Positions 43,304-52,082 of a DNA stretch of 64,000 bases are shown piece by piece; position 1 is the stretch's first letter; each line of letters starts with the position of its first letter. Source of the stretch: OMPR01 sp965183835. GTDB lineage: Bacteria > Pseudomonadota > Alphaproteobacteria > Rhodobacterales > Rhodobacteraceae. The notes under the pieces were generated by a model, which was not told where the DNA came from, did no database searches, and saw only the letters and a program-made list of their open reading frames with translations. The stretch spans positions 91,344 through 155,343 of the forward strand of contig CBCYME010000015.1 in the NCBI GenBank assembly GCA_965183835.1. Reading direction: 5' to 3'. Both the position numbers and the translations under genes were made by a program.

Positions 43304-44305
43304 TCACATTGCAGCCAGCGCATCCACCAACTTGGCAGACCCAAACCGGAAGGGGTCAGTCGCAGGCAGACCCATGTCCGCTTCGATCTTGGCAAGGTAC
43401 GCGCTCGCCTCGTCTTCGCTCATGTGCTGGGTGTTCACCGAGACACCAACGACCTGACATGCAGGGTTCGCAATTTTAGCCAGGTTCAGCGCGGTGTCGC
43501 GCAACGCCTCAAGCGACGGCTGCTGATAGCCCGGCAGACCGCGCATGTGCTCACGTGTGGGTTCGTGGCTCAGGATCAGCGCATCTGGCTGACCGCCGTG
43601 GATCAACGCCATGGTCACACCGGAATACGACACGTGGAACAGCGATCCCTGACCTTCGATCAGATCCCAGTGGTCTTCGTCATTGTCAGGTGTCAGCCAT
43701 TCAACCGAACCCGCCATGAAATCGGCAATTACAGCGTCCAAAGGCACACCATCGCCAGTGATCAGAATGCCCGTCTGGCCTGTCGCACGGAAGGTCGACT
43801 TCATGCCGCGATCACGCATCTCTGCATCCATCGCCAATGCAGTGTACATTTTGCCCACCGAACAGTCGGTGCCAACGGCCAAGCACCGCTTGCCTTTGCG
43901 CTTAACGCCATTGGCAATTGGATAGTCGACTTCAGGGACACGCACATCGTGCAGTTTCTGCCCGGTGGCTTCGGCCACAGCAACCAGATCGGGTTCGTCA
44001 CGCAGCAGGTTGTGCAGGCCAGAGGCCAGATCAAAGCCTTCTTCCAGCGCCATCACCAGAACTTTCTTCCACTCTTGACTGATCACGCCACCGCGGTTGG
44101 CAACACCGATTACCAACGTCTTGGCACCGGCTTCACGGGCTTCAACCAACCCCATGTCTTTCAAGCCCAGATCAGCCTTACAGCCGTCCATGCGGAACTG
44201 GCCCACGGCATTTTCGGGGCGCCAATCTTTGATGCCCTGCGCCACTTTGGCTGCGAGTTGGTCGGGCGCATCGCCCAGGAACAACAGATACGGTGTCTCG
44301 ATCAT
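43304..44305 (-). CDS. dgcN: D-glutamate N-acetyltransferase DgcN (DUF1611)
   Basis: 333 aa. P-loop GTDCSVGKM (145-153) and the conserved DUF1611 segments GVANRGGVISQEW and EGQGSLFHVSYSGVTMALIHG. In the recently described DgcN-DgcA pathway it acetylates D-glutamate; DgcA then racemises the product. First gene of the operon dgcN-dgcA-dat, with a 65-bp gap to dgcA containing a weak hairpin. Assignment rests on family plus gene pairing, which is strong. Confidence 0.9.
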   Translation of the reverse strand: MIETPYLLFLGDAPDQLAAKVAQGIKDWRPENAVGQFRMDGCKADLGLKDMGLVEAREAGAKTLVIGVANRGGVISQEWKKVLVMALEEGFDLASGLHNLLRDEPDLVAVAEATGQKLHDVRVPEVDYPIANGVKRKGKRCLAVGTDCSVGKMYTALAMDAEMRDRGMKSTFRATGQTGILITGDGVPLDAVIADFMAGSVEWLTPDNDEDHWDLIEGQGSLFHVSYSGVTMALIHGGQPDALILSHEPTREHMRGLPGYQQPSLEALRDTALNLAKIANPACQVVGVSVNTQHMSEDEASAYLAKIEADMGLPATDPFRFGSAKLVDALAAM

Positions 44306-44409
44306 AGCAATGCACTCCTATACTTGATTCCGGCGTACACTATTGCACCATCAAGACGAGCGTTTCTCGTTTTCCGTTAAAGAACCGGCATGCGACACAA
44401 GAAATCCCC

Positions 44410-44438
44410 GAAAAGTTACCTAAACACGCAAACTTTTC
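44410..44438. promoter_or_regulatory. Inverted repeat upstream of dgcN and mcl1
   Basis: GAAAAGTT (44410-44417) and AACTTTTC (44431-44438), 13-bp spacer, in the 299-bp divergent gap 44306-44604. Outer bases are partly symmetric too. Position suits an operator for either gene. No other feature is seen in this gap. Confidence 0.4.
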
Positions 44439-44604
44439 CCGGCATTCCTCTCAGGTTCGTGGTTCTTTGCGTGAACAGGTGCCCAGACGGAAAATGCTGC
44501 ACGGGCAATGCTGCGCATGCAAATCCACCTTGCGCTAACGCGCGTAATTTAATACCCCATTCCTTAGGAAAATCGCAATTTCATTACCCTTGAAAGGTGC
44601 CCGC

Positions 44605-45564
44605 ATGAGCTTTCGTATCCAGCCCGCCGCCCCGGCCCGCCCCAACCGCTGCCAATTATTTGGCCCTGGCTCGAACACCAAACTGTTCCCGAAAATGGCG
44701 GCCTCTGCAGCGGATGTGATCAACCTTGATCTTGAAGACTCTGTCGCGCCTTCCGACAAAGACAGCGCGCGCGCCAACATCATCGAGGCACTGAACACCA
44801 TTGATTGGGGCAACAAATACATGTCCGTCCGCATCAACGGCCTGGACACGCCATATTGGTATCGCGATGTGGTTGATGTTCTGGAACAGGCAGGCGACCG
44901 TATCGACCAAATCATGATCCCCAAGGTAGGCTGTGCTGCGGATGTCTATGCCGTTGACGCATTGGTCACCGCGATTGAGCGCGCCAAGGGCCGCACCAAG
45001 CCCATCTCGTTCGAGGTCATCATCGAATCGGCGGCCGGTCTGGCGCATGTCGAAGAAATCGCCGCATCGTCGCCCCGTATGCAGGCCATGAGCCTGGGTG
45101 CAGCTGACTTTGCCGCCTCGATGGGCATGCAAACTACCGGCATCGGCGGCACGCAGGAAAACTATTACATGCTGCGCGACGGTGAAAAGCACTGGTCCGA
45201 CCCATGGCATTGGGCACAGGCGGCAATCGTCGCGGCCTGCCGGACCCACGGCGTTTTGCCCGTTGATGGCCCGTTTGGCGATTTCTCTGATGACGAAGGG
45301 TACATCGCACAGGCCAAACGCTCGGCCACTTTGGGCATGGTTGGCAAATGGGCCATCCACCCCAAACAGATCGCACTGGCAAACACAGTTTTCACCCCCT
45401 CCGAAGAGGCCGTCGCCGAAGCGCGCGAAATCCTTGCGGCGATGGAAACAGCCAAAGCCAACGGCGAAGGCGCAACCGTTTACAAAGGCCGTCTGGTCGA
45501 CATCGCTTCGATCAAACAAGCCGAAGTCATCGTCGCGCAATCTGAACTGATCGCTGCCGGCTGA
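44605..45564 (+). CDS. mcl1: L-malyl-CoA/beta-methylmalyl-CoA lyase
   Basis: 319 aa HpcH/HpaI-fold CoA-ester lyase. PNRCQLFGPGSNTKLFPKMA, DVINLDLEDSVAP (metal Glu/Asp), SFEVIIESAAGLAHVEEIA, MSLGAADFAASMGM and KWAIHPKQIALAN are close to the Rhodobacter Mcl1 sequence as I remember it. It cleaves beta-methylmalyl-CoA to propionyl-CoA and glyoxylate, a step of the ethylmalonyl-CoA route of acetate assimilation, and malyl-CoA likewise. GAAAGGTG precedes the ATG. Divergent from dgcN. Confidence 0.95.
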   Translation: MSFRIQPAAPARPNRCQLFGPGSNTKLFPKMAASAADVINLDLEDSVAPSDKDSARANIIEALNTIDWGNKYMSVRINGLDTPYWYRDVVDVLEQAGDRIDQIMIPKVGCAADVYAVDALVTAIERAKGRTKPISFEVIIESAAGLAHVEEIAASSPRMQAMSLGAADFAASMGMQTTGIGGTQENYYMLRDGEKHWSDPWHWAQAAIVAACRTHGVLPVDGPFGDFSDDEGYIAQAKRSATLGMVGKWAIHPKQIALANTVFTPSEEAVAEAREILAAMETAKANGEGATVYKGRLVDIASIKQAEVIVAQSELIAAG

Positions 45565-45589
45565 CGCCCCTGACTCACTTCACGACAAA

Positions 45590-45614
45590 GGGGCGTCCAT
45601 CGGGCGCCCCTTTT
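45590..45614 (+). terminator. mcl1 terminator
   Basis: GGGGCG (45590-45595) pairs with CGCCCC (45605-45610), followed by TTTT. An alternative stem ACGCCCCT/AGGGGCGT (45564-45571 with 45589-45596) starts at the stop codon. Confidence 0.75.
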
Positions 45615-45630
45615 GCGTTATAGGTATCTC

Positions 45631-46254
45631 ATGACTGATGATCTGACCTTGTTTCACACCGCATCCGTGCACCGCACCACATTCACTGAAATCGCGGCGC
45701 GCATTGCTCCGGATGTTCAGCTCACGCATGTGGTGCGCCCTGATTGGTTAGAGCGCGCGCAAGGCGGCATAGATGCGACCTTGTCCACCGAAATCCAGCA
45801 GCTGATCGCCCAGTCCCCAAACGCCCTTTGCAGCTGCACCACCATTGGGGAAGAGGCCGCATTAGCGGGGGCATTGCGCATTGATCGCCCCATGATGGAT
45901 CTGGCCGCAAGCACAGGCGGGCCTGTCCTGATGGCCTATTGTCTGGACAGCACGTTAGAGCCGTCTCAAGCCTTGTTGATCGCAGCCTTTAACGCGTTGG
46001 ACAAACCCGCAAGTATTCAACCATTGCCCCTGACGGATCTGTGGCCCCTCTTTACATCAGGTCAAACAGATCAGTTTGCACAGGATATCGCCCAGCGGGT
46101 CGATGCAGCCGTCGAACAAAACCCCAGTGTCACATGCGTTATTCTGGCCCAAGCATCGATGGCACCAGCGGCTCAATATACGACCACCGATATTCAGGTT
46201 CTGTCTTCGCCAGAACTGGCCCTGCGCGCGGGATTGGGGCTGCCGCTCACATAA
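45631..46254 (+). CDS. Asp/Glu racemase-superfamily-like protein with one catalytic Cys
   Basis: 207 aa. Two-lobed fold of the Asp/Glu/hydantoin racemase group: first-lobe Cys in NALCSCTTIGEEAAL, then IDRPMMDLA, and second-lobe VTCVILAQASMAPAA. In racemases the second motif carries the other catalytic Cys (LGCAGM-like); here Gln-Ala replaces it. It may therefore be a one-base lyase/decarboxylase-type member or an inactive relative. Starts 67 bp after mcl1, after its terminator, with only TAGG as ribosome site. Confidence 0.65.
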   Translation: MTDDLTLFHTASVHRTTFTEIAARIAPDVQLTHVVRPDWLERAQGGIDATLSTEIQQLIAQSPNALCSCTTIGEEAALAGALRIDRPMMDLAASTGGPVLMAYCLDSTLEPSQALLIAAFNALDKPASIQPLPLTDLWPLFTSGQTDQFAQDIAQRVDAAVEQNPSVTCVILAQASMAPAAQYTTTDIQVLSSPELALRAGLGLPLT

Positions 46255-46280
46255 AAACAGGGCCAATCGGCCCTGTTTTT
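46253..46280. terminator. Bidirectional terminator
   Basis: Perfect 12-bp stem AAAAACAGGGCC/GGCCCTGTTTTT with AATC loop, U-tracts on both strands, between convergent genes. Confidence 0.93.
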
Positions 46281-46302
46281 CACATATGCTAGTGCGCAAA
46301 TA

Positions 46303-46884
46303 CTAGTGCGCAAAAATGTTGTTCGGCGCCCATCTAAGTTTGGAGCCTTTTTTGCCGACCTTCATCATCAGGCAAGACCCGCCGTATTTCTGGAAATAAA
46401 CCATTTTCAGATCATACCAGCCGGCTTTGGGCACTTCGACCTCAATCCGTTGATTGGCGTCACACCCTTGGCGACCTGTAAAATAGCCGACAGACTGTCC
46501 GCTAATTCGGGCATCAATGCCATCGTTCGACCAGGTTTCGACCTGGTAAACCCCAGCTTGATCAAACCGGATGTACCCGCGAATGTCCGCAACCACATTA
46601 TAGGGCTTTGGATAGGTCAACACAGGCTGGCCCTTATCCGTTTCCCGATAATCAAGCCCGCGCAACGGCTTGCCTCGCTTAGTGCCAGACAACATCTGCT
46701 TGGCTGAATCAAGCGATTGAATTTTGGCAGGCGGCTCACCACCCCACGCGTATTTAACCGACAGGCCCGCTTTGGGACTCGAAGGTTGCGGGCTCGCAGG
46801 TTTCAATTTCAACGGTGCAGCCGCGACCGCCGTTGCACACAACAACGACAAACCGACAAGCGCTCCAGTCCAGATGGCTTTCAT
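46303..46884 (-). CDS. Secreted PA14-like protein
   Basis: 193 aa. Signal peptide MKAIWTGALVGLSLLCATAVAA. The C-terminal half reads as a short PA14-type beta-barrel: GYIRFDQAGVYQVETWSNDG, DARISGQSVGYF, GWYDLKMVYFQKYGG. PA14 domains bind carbohydrates in adhesins and glycosidases; here it stands alone. ATG 46884 has GGGAGAT upstream. A 12-bp tandem duplication (ctagtgcgcaaa, 46289 and 46303) covers its stop codon. Confidence 0.7.
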   Translation of the reverse strand: MKAIWTGALVGLSLLCATAVAAAPLKLKPASPQPSSPKAGLSVKYAWGGEPPAKIQSLDSAKQMLSGTKRGKPLRGLDYRETDKGQPVLTYPKPYNVVADIRGYIRFDQAGVYQVETWSNDGIDARISGQSVGYFTGRQGCDANQRIEVEVPKAGWYDLKMVYFQKYGGSCLMMKVGKKGSKLRWAPNNIFAH

Positions 46885-47004
46885 CTTTATCTCCCTGTTT
46901 TTGGCGTCACTGTCGGCTTGTGCCAATCTTTTGCGACGAAATCGCGACAAGCTTAGGCAGCAAAACTTTAGGCTACAAGGGGCATCGCGTTCACTTTTTC
47001 CCGG

Positions 47005-47457
47005 TTACGCACGCAAATCCTTGGGCGAGCCCAGCACAACGTACGACGTGATCGACGTGACATGCGGCAATGTCCCCAGCACTTCGGTGTGAAAAATCTT
47101 ATAGCTTTGCAAATCCGCACATTCGACCCGCAGCAGGTATTCAATCGTCCCCGTGGTATTGTGACATTCCACCACCTCCGAGGATTGCTGCAACGCCCGT
47201 TCAAATCCTTCTTGGGCTGCCTTACTATGCTCACCCAGCCCAACCCCAAGATAGGCCACAAATCCAATCCCATTTGCCACGGGGTCCAACACAGCCCGAT
47301 AGCCACTGATCACTCCGTTACGTTCTAATTCCTGAACCCGACGCAAACAGGCCGAGGGGGACAGGCCCACCCGTTCCGCAAGGTCCAAGTTGCTGATCCG
47401 GCCATCACGCGTTAACTCGCGCAATATCCGGCGGTTTACTTCATCCATCTTCGCCAT
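47005..47457 (-). CDS. Lrp/AsnC regulator divergent from LysE exporter
   Basis: 150 aa. HTH (RILRELTRDGRISNLDLAE; LSPSACLRRVQELE) plus RAM domain with VECHNTTGTIEYLLRVEC. Divergent from a LysE-family exporter 73 bp away, the common arrangement in which an amino-acid-sensing Lrp protein switches on amino-acid export. The AT-rich gap contains TTGCGAAAAATTATCAGTA-like sequence suitable for Lrp binding. Paralogous to the ald-linked Lrp protein. Confidence 0.9.
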   Translation of the reverse strand: MAKMDEVNRRILRELTRDGRISNLDLAERVGLSPSACLRRVQELERNGVISGYRAVLDPVANGIGFVAYLGVGLGEHSKAAQEGFERALQQSSEVVECHNTTGTIEYLLRVECADLQSYKIFHTEVLGTLPHVTSITSYVVLGSPKDLRA

Positions 47458-47530
47458 ATATTGCGAAAAATTATCAGTATCGCAGAAAAATGCAATTTCA
47501 TTTGATGCTCATGCAACGATTTTTAGCGCC

Positions 47531-48127
47531 ATGATATTTAGCACACTCCCCGCCCTCATGGCTTTCGCCTTTGTGTCCTCGATCACGCCGGGACCAAATA
47601 ACCTGATGCTGATGGCGTCGGGCGCCAATTTCGGCTTTCGCCGGACCGTTCCGCATATATTGGGAATCGGGCTGGGCTTCACTTTCATGGCGCTGGTGGT
47701 AGGCGCCGGGCTTATCCAGATTTTCAACGCCTTCCCGATCACCTACACCGCACTAAAAACCGCGTCTGTGGTCTACTTGCTGTATCTGGCGTGGAAAATT
47801 GCCCATGCAGCCCCGGTTCGCGAAGAAGAAGCCACCGGAACCCCGATGACCTTTTTGCAAGCGGCTGCGTTCCAATGGGTCAATCCCAAAGCTTGGACAA
47901 TGGCACTGACCGCGATCTCGGCCTACGCCCCAAACCAAAATTACTCAGGCATTTTGCTTGTTGCCTTGGTGTTTGGTGCTGTGAATTTGCCTTCCGTCAG
48001 CGTTTGGACGGTACTGGGGCAGCAAATGGCGCGGATTCTCACGAACCCGCGCCGCATGATTCTGTTCAATTGGACCATGGCAACACTTTTGGTCCTGTCT
48101 CTCTATCCCGTTCTTTGGCCGAAATAG
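47531..48127 (+). CDS. LysE family amino-acid exporter
   Basis: 198 aa, six hydrophobic helices. SSITPGPNNLMLMASGANFG near the N-terminus is the LysE/RhtB motif; NPKAWTMALTAISAY is the second conserved block. ATG 47531 chosen because it begins the first helix; further upstream starts lie inside the control region. No strong ribosome site. Divergent from lrp. Substrate likely an amino acid, not specified. Confidence 0.9.
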   Translation: MIFSTLPALMAFAFVSSITPGPNNLMLMASGANFGFRRTVPHILGIGLGFTFMALVVGAGLIQIFNAFPITYTALKTASVVYLLYLAWKIAHAAPVREEEATGTPMTFLQAAAFQWVNPKAWTMALTAISAYAPNQNYSGILLVALVFGAVNLPSVSVWTVLGQQMARILTNPRRMILFNWTMATLLVLSLYPVLWPK

Positions 48128-48141
48128 GTCCAAAACACACC

Positions 48142-48975
48142 TTAGGCCAACGGCAAGCAGAGCTCAGTGATCAATTCATCAGGTGCTGTATCTCGTGGGT
48201 TGTTGAGGCTGATTTCGTAACACGGTCTGTCCGCGGGTTCCTCCCCCGACGCTGGCAACCACTGACCAAACAAAGTTCCATAGGCGGCGGCGATACCAGC
48301 ATAGGGGCCTTTGTAGGTCAAAACCGCCGTCCGCCCCCCGTCGATCTCGAACACCTCCATCCCTTCGGGGATCTGTTCGCCACGCCACTCTGCGCCGGCA
48401 AAGCTGGTCAGATCGGCTTCGGGGGTCACGTCGGGGTTATCAAGATACACTCCGATCACATTCCCCACTTGGGGCCACAACCCACGGGATTGGCACATAG
48501 CGCCGAATTTTTCAAAACTCTGGCCAATTTCATAATACGGCCCCTTGTGGCGCAGCACGGCAAGGCTTCGTTTGGGTTCAACTCTAACTTCAATAGGGTG
48601 CATCGGAAAACTCTCTGGATCAGGTTTGAGTAAAGGCGCACGCAGGCGCCCAGCTTTGCGAAACGGATCAGGGCGTTGACCGTACCCTTCGCCAAAGGCG
48701 CGGGAAAAGCTGCCAACATTTGGATACCCACATTTACGGGCGACTTGGTTCAGAGACCAATCCGTTTGAACCAACCACACCGCAGCACGGTTCAAACGCA
48801 TGCGACGCACTGTTTGGGCGCAGGTTTCCCCTGTCATCGCCCGAAACACCCGATGCCAATGGAACCGGGACATCGCCGCCTCATCCGCAAGCCGATCCAG
48901 CGACAAATCCCCAGTCGGGTTATCGTGAATATAGCTCAGCACACGCAAAAGACGGTCTTCGTAATTGGTGGTCAT
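48142..48975 (-). CDS. AraC-type regulator with GyrI-like effector domain
   Basis: 277 aa. N-terminal AraC HTH pair (LSLDRLADEAAMSRFHWHRVF, from ~24; QVARKCGYPNVGSFSRAF), then ~155 residues of GyrI/SOUL-like ligand-binding domain (RSLAVLRHKGPYYEIGQSF; EIDGGRTAVLTYKGPYAGI; EISLNNPRDTAPDELITELCLPL). This architecture is that of Rob/SoxS-like multidrug-responsive regulators. Convergent with the LysE gene, divergent from accA. Targets not visible. Confidence 0.9.
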   Translation of the reverse strand: MTTNYEDRLLRVLSYIHDNPTGDLSLDRLADEAAMSRFHWHRVFRAMTGETCAQTVRRMRLNRAAVWLVQTDWSLNQVARKCGYPNVGSFSRAFGEGYGQRPDPFRKAGRLRAPLLKPDPESFPMHPIEVRVEPKRSLAVLRHKGPYYEIGQSFEKFGAMCQSRGLWPQVGNVIGVYLDNPDVTPEADLTSFAGAEWRGEQIPEGMEVFEIDGGRTAVLTYKGPYAGIAAAYGTLFGQWLPASGEEPADRPCYEISLNNPRDTAPDELITELCLPLA

Positions 48976-49100
48976 CGGTCCTTAACCCTGTCAATTTCAC
49001 ACCCTCAGAGATGGCATGACCACAATGCACAAATCTTGCTGAGTTGCATCTGGCGCGACCTGAGGTCATATAACCCCCAAACCCCGCGTTGAGAGGCGTC

Positions 49101-50063
49101 ATGACTCAGTATCTGGATTTCGAAAAACCGCTGGCCGAGATTGAAGGCAAGGCAGAAGAGCTGCGCGCACTGGCGCGGGCCAACGAAGAGATGGACGTGG
49201 CTGATGAAGCCGCCGCTCTTGATGCCAAGGCAGCAACTCTGCTGGACGATCTCTATAAAGATCTGACCCCGTGGCGCAAATGCCAAGTGGCCCGTCACCC
49301 AGAGCGCCCGCATTGCAAAGATTACATCAAGGCGTTGTTCACCGAATACACCCCGCTCGCCGGGGATCGGAACTTTGCTGACGATCTGGCCGTCATGGGT
49401 GGTTTGGCGCGGTTCAACGGGGAACCCGTCATGGTGATTGGCCATGAAAAAGGCAGCGATACAAAATCGCGCATCCGTCACAATTTCGGCATGGCCCGTC
49501 CCGAAGGCTACCGCAAAGGCGTGCGTCTGATGGAAATGGCCGGCCGTTTTGGCCTGCCCGTTCTCACCATTGTGGACACCACCGGCGCCTATGCTGGCAA
49601 AGGAGCCGAAGAGCGCGGCCAATCCGAAGCAATTGCCCGGTCCACAGAAATGTCGCTGCAGATTGGCGTTCCAGTCGTGTCGGTGATCATTGGCGAAGGC
49701 GGATCTGGTGGCGCTGTGGCTTTTGCCTCCTCCAACCGGATCGCGATGCTGGAACATTCGGTCTATTCCGTGATCTCTCCCGAAGGCTGCGCTTCGATCC
49801 TGTGGAAAGATTCAGGTAAAATGCGCGAAGCCGCCGAAGCCCTGCGCCTGACCGCCCAAGATGTGCACAAACTGGGCGTCGTAGATCGTGTCATCCCTGA
49901 ACCCAAGGGCGGCGCCCACCGGGACACTGATGCAACCATTGCATCAGTTGGCAAAGCGTTCGCAGAGATGCTGGAGGATCTGAAAGATCTCGATGCCAAA
50001 GGCCTGATCAATGATCGGCGTCAGAAATTCCTGAATCTCGGCACCAAGGGTCTTACGGCCTAA
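49101..50063 (+). CDS. accA: Acetyl-CoA carboxylase carboxyltransferase alpha subunit
   Basis: 320 aa, normal length. YLDFEKPLAEIEGKAEELRA, VARHPERPHCKDYI, IGHEKGSDTKSRIRHNFGMARPEGYRKG (from ~114), DTTGAYAGKGAEERGQSEAIA and EGGSGGAVAF (oxyanion hole) are all present. With AccD it transfers carboxyl from biotin to acetyl-CoA, the first step of fatty-acid synthesis. ATG 49101 has GAGAGG upstream. Confidence 0.97.
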   Translation: MTQYLDFEKPLAEIEGKAEELRALARANEEMDVADEAAALDAKAATLLDDLYKDLTPWRKCQVARHPERPHCKDYIKALFTEYTPLAGDRNFADDLAVMGGLARFNGEPVMVIGHEKGSDTKSRIRHNFGMARPEGYRKGVRLMEMAGRFGLPVLTIVDTTGAYAGKGAEERGQSEAIARSTEMSLQIGVPVVSVIIGEGGSGGAVAFASSNRIAMLEHSVYSVISPEGCASILWKDSGKMREAAEALRLTAQDVHKLGVVDRVIPEPKGGAHRDTDATIASVGKAFAEMLEDLKDLDAKGLINDRRQKFLNLGTKGLTA

Positions 50064-50071
50064 TTCGAAAA

Positions 50072-50093
50072 CGGGGCGTGTTTTCACGCCCCG
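50072..50093. terminator. accA terminator
   Basis: Perfect 9-bp stem CGGGGCGTG/CACGCCCCG with TTTT loop between convergent genes; short pyrimidine tail. Confidence 0.8.
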
Positions 50094-50110
50094 CTCTCCA
50101 AAGCGCTACA

Positions 50111-51250
50111 TCACCGCAAGCGCCGTAACAAAGCTTGGGATGGCGTGCCGGTTACCGGCAAACCTTGGCTGCGCTCAAACCCGCTGATCGCGCCGATAGA
50201 TTTGGGGCCAATTACACCATCCGCCCCGCCCGTATCGAACCCTGCTTTGGTCAACCGCTCTTGCAGTTCTTTCCGATCATTCAGCGTCAGACCGTTTTTG
50301 TCCGGGCCAAAGGGCGTTTTGAGCGGCCCGCCCCCTGCGATACGATCCGCCAAATGCCCCACGCCCAGCGCATAGCTGTCTGAGTTATTGTACCGCTTGA
50401 TCACCTGAAAATTGCGGAACACAGCAAACTTTGGTCCTGGCACCTGTGGCTGCAGAACCGAAACCGGCGTTGCAGAGCTTGCCGCGGCCGACCCGACCTC
50501 GCCGCCCCATGTTTGCCCGCGCACCCAGCCGGACCGCTTCAAATATGCGGCTGCCGACGCCAATGCATCCGTTGGATCATCAGACCAGATATCACGCCGT
50601 CCATCGCCCGTGAAATCGACTGCATAAGCCAGATACGAAGTTGGAATAAACTGAGTGTGCCCCATCGCCCCGGCCCAACTGCCCGTCATATTGGCCGGTG
50701 TGGTGTCCCCGTTTTGTAAGATCTTCAGCGCCGCGATCAGCTGTTTTTCAAAAAACACGCCGCGCCGCCCGTCATACGCAAGTGTCGAGAGGGCAGAAAT
50801 CACCGGAATATCGCCGCGTCGCGCGCCATAACGGCTTTCCAAACCCCAAATGGCCAGAACGATCTGCTTTGGAACACCATACTCAGCTTCGATCCGCGAC
50901 AACAGCGACCCGTGTTTCTGCAGCATTTGCTTGCCGGTCGCGACCCGCTCATCCGACGCGGCAATCGCTAGATAGTCTTCGAGAGTGCGTTTGAACTCGG
51001 TCTGGTTGCCGTCCCGCTTGATGACGATCGGCAGATACCCTGCCCCACGAAAGGCACGGTCAATCGTGGATTGTGAAATCCCCTGCCCACCGGCACGCGT
51101 TTTGAACCCTGCAACCCAAGTATCCCACCCGGAATTGGGCACCGCCTGCACGCGTGGCTTGGGCGACGAGACAGGTGTACTACCTCCCCCACCACAGGCC
51201 GACAGCATCAACGCACTCAAGCCGACTGAAAATCCACGTCTGTCAATCAT
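50111..51250 (-). CDS. Membrane-bound lytic murein transglycosylase (MltB type) with peptidoglycan-binding domain
   Basis: 379 aa lipoprotein: twin-arginine-like MIDRRGFSVGLSALMLSAC, lipidated Cys19. SLT_2 domain with catalytic Glu138 in AIWGLESRYGARRG, then AMGHTQFIPTSY and DPTDALASAAAYLKRSGW. C-terminal PG_binding_1 domain (LQERLTKAGFDTGGADGVIGPKS; from ~325). Cleaves glycan strands to 1,6-anhydro-muropeptides for wall turnover. Complete, convergent with accA. Confidence 0.93.
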   Translation of the reverse strand: MIDRRGFSVGLSALMLSACGGGGSTPVSSPKPRVQAVPNSGWDTWVAGFKTRAGGQGISQSTIDRAFRGAGYLPIVIKRDGNQTEFKRTLEDYLAIAASDERVATGKQMLQKHGSLLSRIEAEYGVPKQIVLAIWGLESRYGARRGDIPVISALSTLAYDGRRGVFFEKQLIAALKILQNGDTTPANMTGSWAGAMGHTQFIPTSYLAYAVDFTGDGRRDIWSDDPTDALASAAAYLKRSGWVRGQTWGGEVGSAAASSATPVSVLQPQVPGPKFAVFRNFQVIKRYNNSDSYALGVGHLADRIAGGGPLKTPFGPDKNGLTLNDRKELQERLTKAGFDTGGADGVIGPKSIGAISGFERSQGLPVTGTPSQALLRRLR

Positions 51251-51293
51251 AACGAAATCACCTGCTCATTGTTTTGCAGGTAGGATACCGCGA

Positions 51294-52082
51294 TCAGCCG
51301 CGCCAAACCAGAAGACGTTTTTCCATTTGTCCCACGATCCAGCTGATCAGCACGCCCAAGGCGGATAAGATTACAACACCGGCAAACAACCGCTCAAGAT
51401 CATACAGCGATCCCGCCTGCAGGATGTATGCCCCAATCCCGTATTCCGCGCCCAGCATCTCAGCAGCGACCAACAAGATGATACCTATGGCGAGCGACAC
51501 ACGCAGACCAGACAAAATCCCGGGCAAAGCCCCAGGCAGCACAATCTTACGCACAATCGACCACCAACTGAGATTAAAACTCTGCCCCATACGGATCAAT
51601 CCACGATCTACATTGTCCACAGCGCCATAGGTCGAGACAACAGTGGGCGTAAAGGTACCAAGCGCGATCAGGGCATATTTCGACCCCTCATCGATCCCAA
51701 ACCAGATCACGAACAAAGGCAGCAAAGCAATTTTTGGAATCGGGAACATAGCGGCGACCAAAGGAACCAATCCGGCGCGCACGTATGAAAACAGGCCGAT
51801 CATGACCCCAACGCCAATGCCAACGGTAATACCAAGCGCCGCCCCCACAACCAACCGGGTCAGCGACGGAACCAAATGGGTCCACAACATCCCAGACCGA
51901 GCCAAGCCAGCCAGTGTCGCCCCCACATCAGACGGCCGCGGCAACGTCAGATTAGATATCCAACCAGCTCGCGTGCCCCACTCGATGACGAGCAAAAGCA
52001 CCACGAACACCACCAACCCTGCGCCACGCTTGGCCTCGGGCCGGAACCCGCCCCCTCGAAACCGGACCAGTTGCTCAGACAT
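51294..52082 (-). CDS. ABC transporter permease (nitrate/sulfonate/pyrimidine class)
   Basis: 262 aa with about six helices. TLPRPSDVGATL, the EAA loop (RMGQSFNLSWWSIVRKIVLPGALPGILSGLRV; from ~175) and VAAEMLGAEYGIG mark the SsuC/TauC/ThiX class. Unlike tauC at 4150-5427 it has normal length. Overlaps the ATPase gene by 8 bp. Partner of the genes just upstream; substrate unknown. Confidence 0.9.
   Translation of the reverse strand: MSEQLVRFRGGGFRPEAKRGAGLVVFVVLLLVIEWGTRAGWISNLTLPRPSDVGATLAGLARSGMLWTHLVPSLTRLVVGAALGITVGIGVGVMIGLFSYVRAGLVPLVAAMFPIPKIALLPLFVIWFGIDEGSKYALIALGTFTPTVVSTYGAVDNVDRGLIRMGQSFNLSWWSIVRKIVLPGALPGILSGLRVSLAIGIILLVAAEMLGAEYGIGAYILQAGSLYDLERLFAGVVILSALGVLISWIVGQMEKRLLVWRG

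Noticed and set aside
46289..46314. Tandem duplicate of ctagtgcgcaaa as an attachment site
   Set aside because: Only two 12-bp copies 14 bp apart at a stop codon, no integrase or island nearby; likely slippage.
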